A stretch of DNA of 64,000 nucleotides, taken from Candidatus Enterovibrio escicola. Lineage in GTDB: Bacteria > Pseudomonadota > Gammaproteobacteria > Enterobacterales > Vibrionaceae. The stretch spans positions 17,967 through 81,966 of the forward strand of contig NZ_NBYY01000031.1 of NCBI RefSeq assembly GCF_002464935.1. The letters are read 5' to 3'. A program made the position numbers and the translations under genes. Position 1 is the stretch's first letter, and each line of letters opens with the position of its first letter. Below are positions 41,021-50,748 of the stretch, piece after piece. The notes beneath the pieces were generated by a model, which made no database searches, was not told where the DNA came from, and worked only from the letters and a program-made list of their open reading frames with translations.

Positions 41021-41978
41021 ACCTCAGATATAAATTAAGCGCTTGCTTATCAAACCTAGTCATCTTGATACTAGGCTTCTTTAGTTGAAATTAATACGCG
41101 ATGAACCCCGCCAGCAAGTTGACCATAAAGCTGATATAACTACGGTGCCGAGAATGCTCGATTTGGGATATGTTTTTTGTTGGTCACAAACGGTTCCGAT
41201 AATACATCGTTTCTGGAGTATTAGGCATCCCAACTTTTCATCACTTTGGGTTTCATATTCTTTTTTATACCCGTTATTAATGTCACTCCCTTGTTTGCAA
41301 ATTCCCGTTCCAATGGACCATAGATATAACCTTTATCTCCGTATAAACACCCAAAGCTCGTCAGTTGTTTCTGACATAGGCTTTCTATCATCCACGTTAG
41401 CCGTCGTCACTTTGACTAAGATAATGCACCTTGATCATTGATCATAAGGTGTAGTTTGAAGCGGAGAACCAGCCTATCGTTCCTTTTCCTCGCTTTGAGG
41501 AACCTTTAAAAACCTGATATCTGAGAATGCGTAGGTTGTAACAAACCTGTAGCTTGGACCAATCAACAAAGGCAATCCCTAACGGTAAGTGAGGTAAGAA
41601 CAAAAAAAACCAAAATACATTGCATGGACTTGAACATTTGCGTGTAGCTGACTAATTTAGGAAATTCGTTGGTGAGGTAGCGGCAAACAAAGTGGATGTA
41701 ATAGGTTTTGAAGTTTCGATATCCAGATTGATGGAAAGCTATAACTATCGTCATTACTTCACCAACGGAGAGGCGAGAAGGCTTGTTTCTTTGTTTGACA
41801 CCGGAAGAAATGAGATGTTTTTTCCATGCAGGGAGGAAAGTCTGGCAGAAATCGGCGTCATCGACGCAAACAGTGTCTGAATCAGACAATGCCCAAGTCC
41901 TTATGCAATCAATAGTTTTTTTCAAACGGTCAGATTGCGAATTTGGCATTTAGTTCATTGCTTATACGCAGCTTAGGT
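41021..41978 (-). mobile_element. IS982-family element inside an IS903-like copy
   Basis: Both ends are present: ACCTCAGATATAAATTAAGC at 41021 and AGGT at 41978, flanked by direct TAATTA (41015-41020 and 41979-41984). The N-terminal transposase is open at 41563-41949 (SDTVCVDDADFCQTFLPAWK through RNFKTYYIHFVCRYL), and the core and C-terminus are frame-broken. Its orientation relative to the host IS903-like copy is opposite to that in the 12.2, 19.8 and 22.5 kb cases. Confidence 0.9.
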
Positions 41979-42872
41979 TAATTAGGAAGAGTAAGTTTAG
42001 GACTTAGTAACTGCTTATAGCGATGCATTGCTGTGTCGGCTAATGAGCATTTATGATAACCACTGTCCTCTTTACACTCCGCTAATTTAGCTTTTTTAAC
42101 TCTTTTACCGCTTCATTTTTAAGATATCATTTTCGTAGTAACCTACGTTGCTTAGAGGTGGAATAATGGGTGTTATTCCTTTGTTATTCAGTACGTCTTC
42201 TGTGTCATAGGTTCCATCAGTACTGACTTGCGATATCTTTTGCCGTAATGGGTTAAGCAATATAGGTAAAACCTAATTATCCCCCATAAAAACTATGGTT
42301 AACCTCGGTGGAGATAACCGCATGAGTAGACACACCAACCGCAAGATGAAGTTTGTGCCAGATACACCCCTTCTCCTTACCGTATTTACGCGTTTTCCAT
42401 TCACCTACACCGTATACCTTTCAACCTGTGGCATCAATAACGACGTGGGCGACAGCTATTCAACTCGACAAACTGTACTTAACTTATATGGTATTCGAAC
42501 ACTTACTAATGCAAGTGTATGTAGGGGATTTCAGCGGGACATTCATCAACGTGAAAATTGAATTGAGAAAGCCTTTTACATCCACGAAGGGGGATATTGA
42601 AAATACCTTTCACCATCAGTGCCGTTTCAATCTCGGTATCGGAAAATATAAACCCATGGCTAGGATGAACGTGATGCTTTAGACAATGCCATACCTTAAT
42701 GGCAGTGGTGTCTATCTAAAAAGTGACTGAGCCTCGGTTTACTCATGCTTGATTATATTGTTTCCAGTTGCTGATCTTATGCGTAGCCTTCCCCATAATC
42801 ACTTCCCGCTTAACTCCATGATGATCTAATCGTAGGAATTGCGATTAATTCACATATTTTGGAAACAACGCT
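41979..42872 (-). mobile_element. IS903-like element, 5' and central part
   Basis: Continues the copy from 41020. On the minus strand the left terminus ends at 42872 (plus strand TTTTGGAAACAACGC). The transposase N-terminus (ISNWKQYNQA near 42765) and core are recognisable but shifted, and about 42270-42340 contains unrelated or scrambled bases. Confidence 0.85.
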
Positions 42873-43082
42873 CACTATCCTTAATGAAAAAGCTTGGATA
42901 CCTTCACGTCAAAGATCCTGTTTCCCATAAAATTAGGTAGTATTCTCGATAAATCATACAGTAATGCAGCACGAAATGAATTGTCTAAAATTCGGTTTCA
43001 TGAAATTCTCATGACTTTCTATTGCTACAGCATAGCCCTCCTCTTATCATGAATGTTTAGAATTTAGTTATCTGGCCAATAT

Positions 43083-44222
43083 ATGTTACGAGTTTTATTC
43101 TTACTTCTAAGCTTAGTCTTAAAGCAAGAAGATATCATGGCAGCATCAATCTTCAGTGCGGAAGTAGTATTAGATGACAGTAGTGAAACTACTGAGCAAA
43201 TCGCGAAGGTAAAAGTGTTTGTTGACGTACTGATCAAAGCATCCGGACAATTAAATGTGAGTGAAAATCTAGTTATCCAAAAGGCATTTCCAACTGTGAA
43301 TCAGTACATAACTCAGTTAGAGTACGGAAATATTAACGGGCAACGCAGCCTTATTGTTTGGTTTGACGATGCCAAAATACGGACTCTGTTGATGCAAGCG
43401 CAAACGACGTATTGGGGTTTGCCTCGTCCAGAAATATTGTTCTGGGTTGTCGAAAATACAGTTACTCGACGTAATGTTATTTGGGAGCAATCAGGTTTAC
43501 ATCTGATTGATGAGTTAAAGGTTCAGGGTGAACGCCGAGGTTTACCTGTTCTCATCCCTGTGGGTGACTTTGACGATGTAGTTACTATTTCGGTTTCTGA
43601 TCTATGGGGTGGCTTTATGCAACCAATTCAGGATGCCAGCGCTCGCTATAATCCCTCTGGGGTGGCAGTGGTAAAAATATATGGTAATGAATTAAGCTGG
43701 CAACTATTTCCAAATATTACAACCATGGGACATGATGTACCCATTGAAGGTTATGCATTTGGGTCTCGCTTTCTTATGTTTTCTCAGATGATCAACGATA
43801 TATCTGACTTCTATGCTCAGCACCTCGGTATAACTTTAGGGGAGGAAAATAGAAGTGAAAAACAGCTACAAATTTTTGGACTCGACTCTGCAGAAACATT
43901 CTTCATAGTTGAACGTATACTGAAAGGGCTGAATTCAGTGGCAACTGTGCATCTTGAATCCTTGATGGGGGGGGTTGCAATGTTTCGAGTGAACTTATTG
44001 GCATCAGAAAACGTATTCTACAATGAAATAATGCCAGAACATCGTCTTCGTCGTATTGAAACAACGGAGGACAGGATTGAACCACTGGTTGATAGGAATC
44101 CGGTCTCTGACTCTTTAGTCGTTGGTAGAAAAAGTAGTATTGGTGTCGATGCTGTCACATCTATTGATTCTGTACTACAAACACCAAATGAACCCATCCT
44201 TCGTTTCCAGTGGAATGGTTAA
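43083..44222 (+). CDS. DUF2066-family protein
   Basis: Conserved hypothetical protein of Vibrionaceae and related gamma-proteobacteria. 379 residues. The first 20 (MLRVLFLLLSLVL...) look like a signal peptide, so it is probably periplasmic or envelope-associated. Family features are visible: FVDVLIKASGQLNVSENLVI near 45-65, NGQRSLIVWFDDAKIRTLL, a WVVENTVTRRNV stretch and a C-terminal SLMGGVAMFRVNLL segment. The frame is intact and the G+C and codon use match the housekeeping genes. In Vibrio a DUF2066 gene lies near purM; here they are 17 kb apart. No biochemical role is known. Confidence 0.82.
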   Translation: MLRVLFLLLSLVLKQEDIMAASIFSAEVVLDDSSETTEQIAKVKVFVDVLIKASGQLNVSENLVIQKAFPTVNQYITQLEYGNINGQRSLIVWFDDAKIRTLLMQAQTTYWGLPRPEILFWVVENTVTRRNVIWEQSGLHLIDELKVQGERRGLPVLIPVGDFDDVVTISVSDLWGGFMQPIQDASARYNPSGVAVVKIYGNELSWQLFPNITTMGHDVPIEGYAFGSRFLMFSQMINDISDFYAQHLGITLGEENRSEKQLQIFGLDSAETFFIVERILKGLNSVATVHLESLMGGVAMFRVNLLASENVFYNEIMPEHRLRRIETTEDRIEPLVDRNPVSDSLVVGRKSSIGVDAVTSIDSVLQTPNEPILRFQWNG

Positions 44223-44513
44223 TCTCGTTCCACGGGTAACACCAATTACTTTGAATGTATAATGATATAAGTAGGTGATCAAGAAAGAATGTAGTTTCTT
44301 ATTTATTTTTCAAGCTCTGATTTTTCTTCTTTTACCTCTGTAGACAATTTTCAATTCTAATCCTAGTTTCTAATCCTCCCTTATTACCGTAGTAAATATT
44401 GTAGATAAAAGACACGGATATCAGTAGCAACTCAATCGATGGAAATATACAATCGTCTTCATCGAACTACAGTAAGGTAAAGATATGAACTAGGTCATGT
44501 ATTCAATTAAGTA
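44223..44513. other. Intergenic, nothing recognised
   Basis: AT-rich spacer between the DUF2066 gene and an IS982 copy; no terminator stem was found. Confidence 0.35.
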
Positions 44514-45451
44514 ACCTCAGATCTGCATAAACGCCTGCTTATCAAGCTGAGTCATCTTGATACTCGGCTTTTTTGGTTTAAATTAATACACGATGAGCCC
44601 CGCCATAAAGCTGATACAACTACGGTGCTGAGAATACTCGATTTGGGATATATTTTTTAGTTGGTCAAAAACGGGTTAGATAATAAATAATTTCCGAAGC
44701 ATCAAGCGATCCCAAAGTTTCATCACTTTGGGTTTCATGTTTTTTATACCCGTTCTAAGTGTCACTCCCCTGTCTGCAAGTTCCTGCTCCAATGGACCAT
44801 AGATATAACCTTTATCTCCGCATAAACACCCCAAAATCTCGTTAGCCATTTCCGGCACAAGCTTCCTATCATTCACGTTAGTAGTCATCAATTTTACTGA
44901 GATAATACCACCTTGGTCATTGATAATCAGGTATGATTTGAGACTGTAGAACCACCTCCTCATTCATTTTCCTCGCTTCTCGGCACCTTTAAAAACCTGA
45001 TGTCTGAGAATACGTAGGTTCTGATAAACCTGTAGCTTAGACGAATTAACGAAAGTAATCCCTGACGGTGAGTGAGGTAAGAGCACAATGTAACCAGAAC
45101 ATCTTGCATGAGCTTGAGCATTCGTGTATGGCTGATCAATTCGGAAAATTCGTTAGCGAGGTAGTGGCAAACAAAGTGGATGTAATAGGTTTTGAAATCT
45201 CGATACCAAGATTGATGGAAAGCTATCACCCTCGTCATCACTTCGCTAACTGAGAGGCGAAAAGGCTTGTTTTTTGTTTGATACCGGAAAAATGAGGTGT
45301 TTTTTCCATGCAGAGAGGAAAGTCTGGTAGAAATTGACGAAAACAGCGTCTAAGTTATTCAATGCCAAAGTCCTTATGCAGTCAATAGTTTTTTTCAAAC
45401 GATCAGATTGCGAATTCGGCATTTAGTTCATTTCTTATGCGCAACTCAGGT
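44514..45451 (-). mobile_element. IS982-family element, both ends intact
   Basis: The right terminus ACCTCAGATCTGCATAAACG starts at 44514 and the left terminus ACCTGAGTTGCGCATAAG ends at 45451, 938 bp in all. The transposase is in at least three pieces: an N-terminal part near 45250-45360, 44960-45241 (VIAFHQSWYRDFKTYYIHFV) and 44676-44963 (SLKSYLIINDQGGIISVKLM through NMKPKVMKLWDRLMLRK). It has the best preserved termini in the window, but flanking bases do not give a clear target duplication. Confidence 0.9.
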
Positions 45452-45554
45452 TAATTACTGGAGGAACACTGTCCATAGCATGTTTTTATCCTTATTCCAT
45501 AACTATGTAACAAGATAGGATTAGAGTGGGAGATATCAGGGCTTTACTGATTGA

Positions 45555-46164
45555 ATTAAGCCGTAAAGATATACGGCGAAGGTGAATGGAAGATTCGTAA
45601 ACACCGTAAGGAAAAGCGGCAGATCTGGTGCAAACTTCATATTGACTTTAATGTGTCTATTCATCAGGTTATCTCTGCAAAAGTTAGCTTAATTTCTGTG
45701 GGTGATAATGAGGTTTTACCTACATTGCTTAACCCATTACGACGAAAGAGACAACAAGTTAATGTTGATGGAGTTTCTAACACAAAAGCATGTCACCTCC
45801 TACTGAAAAATAAAGGAATATCGCCCAGTATTCCACCGCAAAGCAATTCGGAGTACTGGAAAGAACGGCATCCTAGGAATGAAGCTGTAAAAGAGTTAAA
45901 AGAAGATAAATTAGCGGAGTGGAAAAAGGACAGGGGTTATCATAAACTCTCATTGGCAGAGATAGCAATGTTTCGCTATAAACAATTACTCAACCATAAA
46001 CTTACTCTTCGTGATGACAATGATCAAGTTAGTGAAACGTTAGCAAGTGTGAAAGAGATGGACAGCGTTATAAGACTAGGTGTGCCTGTTTACCAGCAAA
46101 CAAATTAAGACTATAAAGGATATTTTGATCAATCTGTTATAGGCCTGATTTAATCAACAATGCC
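45555..46164 (+). mobile_element. IS903-like element, 3' two-thirds
   Basis: Starts inside the transposase at AVKIYGEGEWKIRKHRKEKR and stays open from 45653 to the normal stop at 46108 (SLISVGDNEVLPTLLNPLRR, HPRNEAVKELKEDKLAEWKK, LGVPVYQQTN). This is the longest uninterrupted C-terminal segment of this transposase in the window. The N-terminus and left end are missing. It ends with TTTAATCAACAATGCC. Confidence 0.9.
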
Positions 46165-46456
46165 TCTCTAGACTAGTAAGAGTAAATCAGATTTTTTGAA
46201 TATTTTCAAGTAACAAGAAATATTCTCATGTGCGAGTATTACATACTGGTGTGAAGCGTTACATAATGATACAAAGAGATTTTTTACCTACAACATTAAG
46301 TATAAAGACTCAAAAGAACCACAGTCTGTCAGCTACAGAGACCAAACAACAACCTATTCTTGTTATACTCCCCAGAAATAGCTGATTCCTTTAACCAAAA
46401 AATAATAAAAATTGACTTAAGTTACAATATATGAACAAGATTTACATCTTGGTAAT
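46165..46456. other. Intergenic, nothing recognised
   Basis: AT-rich DNA between the IS903-like fragment and the end of the minus-strand dehydrogenase gene. Confidence 0.35.
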
Positions 46457-47572
46457 CTATTCACAAATCTTATGTGGATATAATGTCGACCTATTTTGGG
46501 ACTCTAAGATATTAACATTAACAATGTGTCCACATTCTATTTCTAGCGCAGACATCAACACTGAATTTTCTTTCCATTTATTTTCAACAAAATGTGGCAA
46601 AAAATCTATTATTGACTTGGTGATTTCATAAGACGCCGAGTCCCAATACAACGTAGGGGTGTGATCAACACTATAGTAATTTACTTTACTCTCCACTATA
46701 GAATTAGGATTATCGAAACCAGTAGGCTTAGCAAAGTAAAAACCCAGTCCATGGTCACAACTAACATCGATGATGTCGATAGGGGTTTTGAAGTTATCCA
46801 ATTCCCCATTTCTAATAAACATAATTGGCTTTAGTATATTTTGTAACACACAGTTAACGATAATATCGTAAGATGATAACTCCTTAGCACAAGGAACTGG
46901 TTGCATATTACTGTTCTCTAGCATATTTTCACCAGACAAATTAATTATTCTTTTGTATTTCACACTTTCTATTGGTGCTTTTATTAGATAAACCGGTCTT
47001 TTGCTAAAAACGGTTATGTCCTTTATACCCAATGATTTTAAACTATTAATTGCACCTCGTGCAGTAGCACCAAAACCTAAAACTGCAGCCTTTATTTCCT
47101 TACCAAAATATCCGTTTTTTCCTGTCAGCATCATCATATGTTGTACAGATGCGTACCCCGCCAACTCATTATTTCTATGGAAAATATGAGTATCATCTTC
47201 CCCACCATACATAGCTTCCCATGCGATTAACGTCATTTTTTTGACTATCGCTGCTTCTGTTATATTTGTATCTTGTACACAATGGGGCCAACCCCACAAT
47301 ATTTTACCTTCTGAGAAATGAGTATAATCATTTTTAGAAGGTTTAGGTAAAAGCCATATATCTCCTACCTCAAATAAGTTGTCTCGCGTTTCTACACCAC
47401 CAAACTCTTCAACCAAAAATGAATCATCAATTCCAAATCTATCACCATAGCCACTTTCAAAAATAAGGAAGGGTTTAATGTTATTGGGTATTAAATGGAA
47501 CAGTGATGGATGAAGTGGAATCCGTTTTTCATGTCTTTTATTTGACGTACCAAACACAGATATTTTTTTCAT
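46457..47572 (-). CDS. AlaDH/PNT-fold dehydrogenase, carboxyethylornithine-synthase-like
   Basis: 371 residues, intact, with AAGGGAG about 9 bases before ATG 47572. The N-terminal KRIPLHPSLF and the central Rossmann motif AAVLGFGATARGAINSL followed by ITVFSKRP are typical of the alanine dehydrogenase/transhydrogenase superfamily. The C-terminal YYSVDHTPTLYWDSASYEIT is a signature I associate with N5-(carboxyethyl)ornithine synthase and related opine-type dehydrogenases, which reductively condense pyruvate with an amino acid. Alanine or saccharopine dehydrogenase are alternatives. The gene is noticeably richer in A+T than its housekeeping neighbours and lies alone between IS remnants, so acquisition by transfer is plausible. 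Confidence 0.6.
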   Translation of the reverse strand: MKKISVFGTSNKRHEKRIPLHPSLFHLIPNNIKPFLIFESGYGDRFGIDDSFLVEEFGGVETRDNLFEVGDIWLLPKPSKNDYTHFSEGKILWGWPHCVQDTNITEAAIVKKMTLIAWEAMYGGEDDTHIFHRNNELAGYASVQHMMMLTGKNGYFGKEIKAAVLGFGATARGAINSLKSLGIKDITVFSKRPVYLIKAPIESVKYKRIINLSGENMLENSNMQPVPCAKELSSYDIIVNCVLQNILKPIMFIRNGELDNFKTPIDIIDVSCDHGLGFYFAKPTGFDNPNSIVESKVNYYSVDHTPTLYWDSASYEITKSIIDFLPHFVENKWKENSVLMSALEIECGHIVNVNILESQNRSTLYPHKICE

Positions 47573-48081
47573 TTTAATCTACTCCCTTCTAGGATTTGTT
47601 TCAAATCTTCATCTCAAGGCTTAGATATCAATGATAATCCATACGCCTAGTATATAATAAGGTCCTGCATTTGAAAACTCTTAAAGCACCTCGCTTTAGC
47701 ATGGCTGATACGATTATGTATTCAATAAGTTGAATAGTTCGTCAGTATGAGTTGCACCCACGTTGTCTAATACTGCAGAAATCATGTGTCCTCACAGGAT
47801 TTGTAACCATGAAAAAATTCATTTTCCAGAAAGAAACAAACTCATTGAACACACGATTCAATTTTGAGTATCCGAGATATATTTAAGGAGTAAATTCTTG
47901 CTATCGCGGGCAAGACAGTGCGAGGTTCTTTCGACAAGAGTGTCACGCCGTGATGTGTTTTTTAAAAAGGTTAAAATTGAAGAAAAATCAAATGAAATGC
48001 ACAACCTCGCGAAGAGTCAGCGATATTAAAGTACACTACTGCATCTTCTTTTGGTTTAGAGATGTGTATGGCTCATACTTA
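47573..48081. other. Intergenic region upstream of the dehydrogenase
   Basis: About 500 bases without a gene. An 8-bp inverted repeat GCGAGGTT (47920-47927)/AACCTCGC (48003-48010) encloses 75 bases. The dehydrogenase promoter is presumably in 47580-47680, where CAATGATAATCC and TATATAATA occur. Confidence 0.35.
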
Positions 48082-48210
48082 ACCTGAGTTGCGCATAAGA
48101 AATGAACTAAATTCCAAATTCGCGATCTGATCGTTGGAAAAAAACTATTGACTGCATATGACTGCATAAGGACGTTGGCATTTAGTTCATTTCTTATGCG
48201 CAACTCAGGT
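48082..48210. mobile_element. Palindromic IS982-derived mini-element (MITE-like)
   Basis: 129 bp whose two ends are the same IS982 left terminus in opposite orientation: ACCTGAGTTGCGCATAAG at 48082 and its complement ending at 48210. Perfect pairing extends through AAATGAACTAAAT, and even two to four bases outside (ACTTA/TAAGT). The interior is the normal IS982 leader. No transposase codons are present. It could be mobilised in trans by an IS982 transposase. Confidence 0.8.
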
Positions 48211-48211
48211 T

Positions 48212-48680
48212 AAGTAAATGGCGGTATGTCTACATTTTGGTCGATGGTATTTACTGCAAAGTTCGGATGGATGATAAACTGTACCTACTTGTTGTCATCG
48301 GCGTCGATGATGCCGGCCGCAAGCAAATTTTAGTCGTTATCGATGGGGTACAGGAGGTCAGAGAGCAGTTGGCTTGAAGATCTATCACAGCTAACGTCCC
48401 AAGATATCAGTATCGCTCCTGAACTCGCCATTGGTGATGGCGCTTTCTGTTTTTGGAATGCAGTGACAAAACAGTGGCCAACGACGCATCATCAACGCAG
48501 CTTGGTGCATAAAGCGACCAATGTATTAAACAAAAGTTCCAAAATCTATTCAACCCAGAATGAAAGAAGCGCTTCATGGTATCTGGATGGAGGAGACACA
48601 ACAAGAGGCACAAAAATCCTTCGGACAGTTCGAAATACGATATGGTGCTAAATATCCCAAAGCAGAGGAATGCGTGAGAA
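48212..48680 (+). mobile_element. IS256-family transposase fragment
   Basis: Central part only: RYVYILVDGIYCKVRMDDKL-like start, GVDDAGRKQILVVIDGVQE, then in another frame SSWLEDLSQLTSQDISIAPE and LAIGDGAFCFWNAVTKQWPT, ending at FGQFEIRYGAKYPKAEECV. Frameshifts near 48345 and 48570. It abuts the palindromic element. Confidence 0.85.
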
Positions 48681-49059
48681 ATTATTTTTTAATCGAGGCT
48701 CCCTACCATACAAAGCCAGCGAGGGATCTTTTTGTTACCTACGAGATACCATTGCTCATCTACTTCGCAGATAAGAACCACTTTCTGTACATAAATAGGG
48801 AATGCGACGACACAGTCGTGGCATAAGTTTTTTTAAAACTCGGACAACCGCATTAAATGAGGTTGTATAACATTCCAAAGCAGTTAAGAATACCAGAATT
48901 ATTCATAGCAAGTTCAACTTGTTGCTCTTCTCTCCCAGCCTGACAAGCCCTGTATGTATACTCAAGCTGTAAGGTTCAGCAACATGCTTGGCAACGATAG
49001 CGTTAGTGTCTACTTATGCAAAAGCTTGGCTTTTTATCCGAAGAAAAACCTATTGAATA
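48681..49059. other. Unassigned DNA with a short shared segment
   Basis: 48750-48792 (CATTGCTCATCTACTTCGCA...) is about 85% identical to 36923-36964, immediately upstream of repeat copy 4. In both places it could encode LLIYFxDKxHF. Origin unknown; perhaps the edge of an unrecognised IS. The remainder shows nothing. Confidence 0.4.
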
Positions 49060-49226
49060 TATTAGTCAAAAAGTCACTGAGCCACGGTTTACTAATGCTT
49101 AATGATATTGTTTCCAGTTGTTGATCTTCTGCTTAGCCTTTACCCATCCATAAATTACCTCCCGCTTAACTCCATGATAATCTGATTGTAGGAATTGCGA
49201 TTAGTTCAGGTATTTAAAAAATAATA
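49060..49226 (-). mobile_element. IS903-like 5' end fragment
   Basis: On the minus strand a left terminus without its outermost bases and the first codons of the transposase (plus strand TTGTTTCCAGTTGTTGATCT). Truncated at 49060. Confidence 0.8.
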
Positions 49227-49291
49227 CCAGTGAGGAAGGTAAGGTTGTAGTTTTTTTACAGATATAGGGTTGCATATACCAGTTCAGTTCA

Positions 49292-49447
49292 TTATTCTTT
49301 ATCTTTAATTATCGCCTTCACTATTTTATTCTTTCTATTGCCTTCTCGCCTATTAAAAAATAACCGCCATACAAAATAGGCAAATAGAAAACCGAAAACA
49401 AGGATAATATCAAATCCTAAATTAACATCATCAATCCCACCTATCAT
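49292..49447 (-). CDS. Possible small membrane protein, 51 residues
   Basis: Not a recognised family. ATG 49447 is preceded by GAGGG at a 6-base spacing. The peptide has a short acidic start (MIGGIDDVNLGFD), one hydrophobic helix (IILVFGFLFAYFVW) and a long basic tail (RLFFNRREGNRKNKIVKAII), the layout of small single-pass inner-membrane proteins with the tail in the cytoplasm. It lies just downstream of tRNA-Trp on the same strand. Real if selection is seen in relatives; otherwise a chance frame in AT-rich DNA. Confidence 0.4.
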   Translation of the reverse strand: MIGGIDDVNLGFDIILVFGFLFAYFVWRLFFNRREGNRKNKIVKAIIKDKE

Positions 49448-49533
49448 ATTCGTCCCTCACTTATTAATGACCTAAAAATGAACCAGGTAAACAAAACAAG
49501 TATACTTGTAAAGTGCATCAGTACATAAAAACA

Positions 49534-49610
49534 TGGCAGGGGTGGAGAGATTCGAACTCCCAACACGCGGATTTGGAATCCGCTGCTCTACCAGTTGGAG
49601 CTACACCCCT
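49534..49610 (-). tRNA. trpT: tRNA-Trp (CCA anticodon)
   Basis: The minus strand folds as a normal 77-nt cloverleaf. The acceptor AGGGGTG pairs with CACCCCT, with G discriminator and encoded CCA at 49534-49536. The D arm is GCTCCAACTGGTAGAGC, the anticodon stem GCGGA/TCCGC has loop TTCCAAA (anticodon CCA), and the T arm is GGGAGTTCGAATCTCTC. Only this tryptophan tRNA is visible in the window. Confidence 0.97.
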
Positions 49611-50672
49611 GTGGTTATTTCAAAGGACTTAACTCTCTCTTACATAAAAGAGAGGAATGCACGGAACTAGAATTTGCGATCTACAATGTAAAAAGCTGAC
49701 ATTCAAGCCGAACGGAAACCTTCTTCACAGTAACATGGATTTTCTCACACCTCATGTGATTTTTATCATTCATCACACGGAAACTAAGCACTACAATTGT
49801 CACCATTAAATTTCATTTGCTGAATTCATCGCCTTCATTTTTACTTAGTCATATATTACGTCACTCTTCCCTAATGGGATATTCGCTCAAAACAGACTCT
49901 ATCTACGCTATATTTATTATTGGGTATAGGCTTATAAATATCTAGAAAGCAGATATTCTATAAATACTATCAATGTCCTATTTTATTTAGTTATAACCCC
50001 TTGGTAATTGTAGAGTGAAGCAACACCGCTAAATACTCCCTTGCTGAATCAATACTTACAGACCTGATTATTTATCTCCTAGGATTCAATAAACCCGATT
50101 TCCTAGATTAAAGATGTAACTCCCCACCTCTGATGCTTTCAGAGGTTCAGATGTTCAGAGGTTCAGATCCCTGCTTTTATCACAACAAAAGCCCCTTCTC
50201 AATAAGCCAACCTCCTCGCTAGCCTGAAAATAAACTCACCCCATAATATTCTACATCCAACTCACGAGACACGTCAAATAGCTAATAACCTCTCCCATGC
50301 AATCAATTTCAGTACTAACCTGTACTCAGCCAATATCTAGGAGCGAAACACCGACATCGATACGGATTTTTGGATAGTATCCACCTGCCATCTTCATGAG
50401 TACCTTTTATCCATTTATATATGCCACTTCCGTCAGGAAGTGCCATGATCTACCTCCCGCACCTCGTCGAATTTTCATTCGAATCAGTCAACCCCACTTA
50501 CTGCCAGACGCAGGGAAAAAACATGAGTTCTTTATGTTCACCTAGCGCTTCAAGTTTAGCCTGTATACCGGAAAAACTTTAAGAGGCAGCTTGACATATT
50601 TTTAAAGAACACCGTGGTCTGAATTTATTTCCTAAATACATTACGCCAATAATAACTTATACTTATAGTAAG
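49611..50672. other. Gene-free kilobase between two tRNA genes
   Basis: No open frame, IS sequence or RNA fold was recognised. Short direct duplications occur (TTCAGAGGTTCAGA near 50149). In relatives these tRNA genes lie near protein genes, so this is probably eroded coding DNA. Confidence 0.4.
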
Positions 50673-50748
50673 TGGTGGAGCTAGACGGGATCGAACCGTC
50701 GACCTATTGCATGCCATGCAAGCGCTCTCCCATCTGAGCTATAGCCCC
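50673..50748 (-). tRNA. alaW: tRNA-Ala (GGC anticodon)
   Basis: 76 nt on the minus strand. The acceptor GGGGCTA pairs with TAGCTCC through the usual G-U/G-C pattern and ends CACCA. The D arm is GCTCAGATGGGAGAGC, the anticodon loop TGGCATG gives GGC, and the T arm is GACGGTTCGATCCCGTC. It is almost identical to the E. coli tRNA-Ala(GGC). Confidence 0.96.

Noticed and set aside
47920..48010. Inverted repeat GCGAGGTT/AACCTCGC as an integron attC or IS end
   Set aside because: Core sites do not fit the attC consensus and no transposase or integrase lies nearby.
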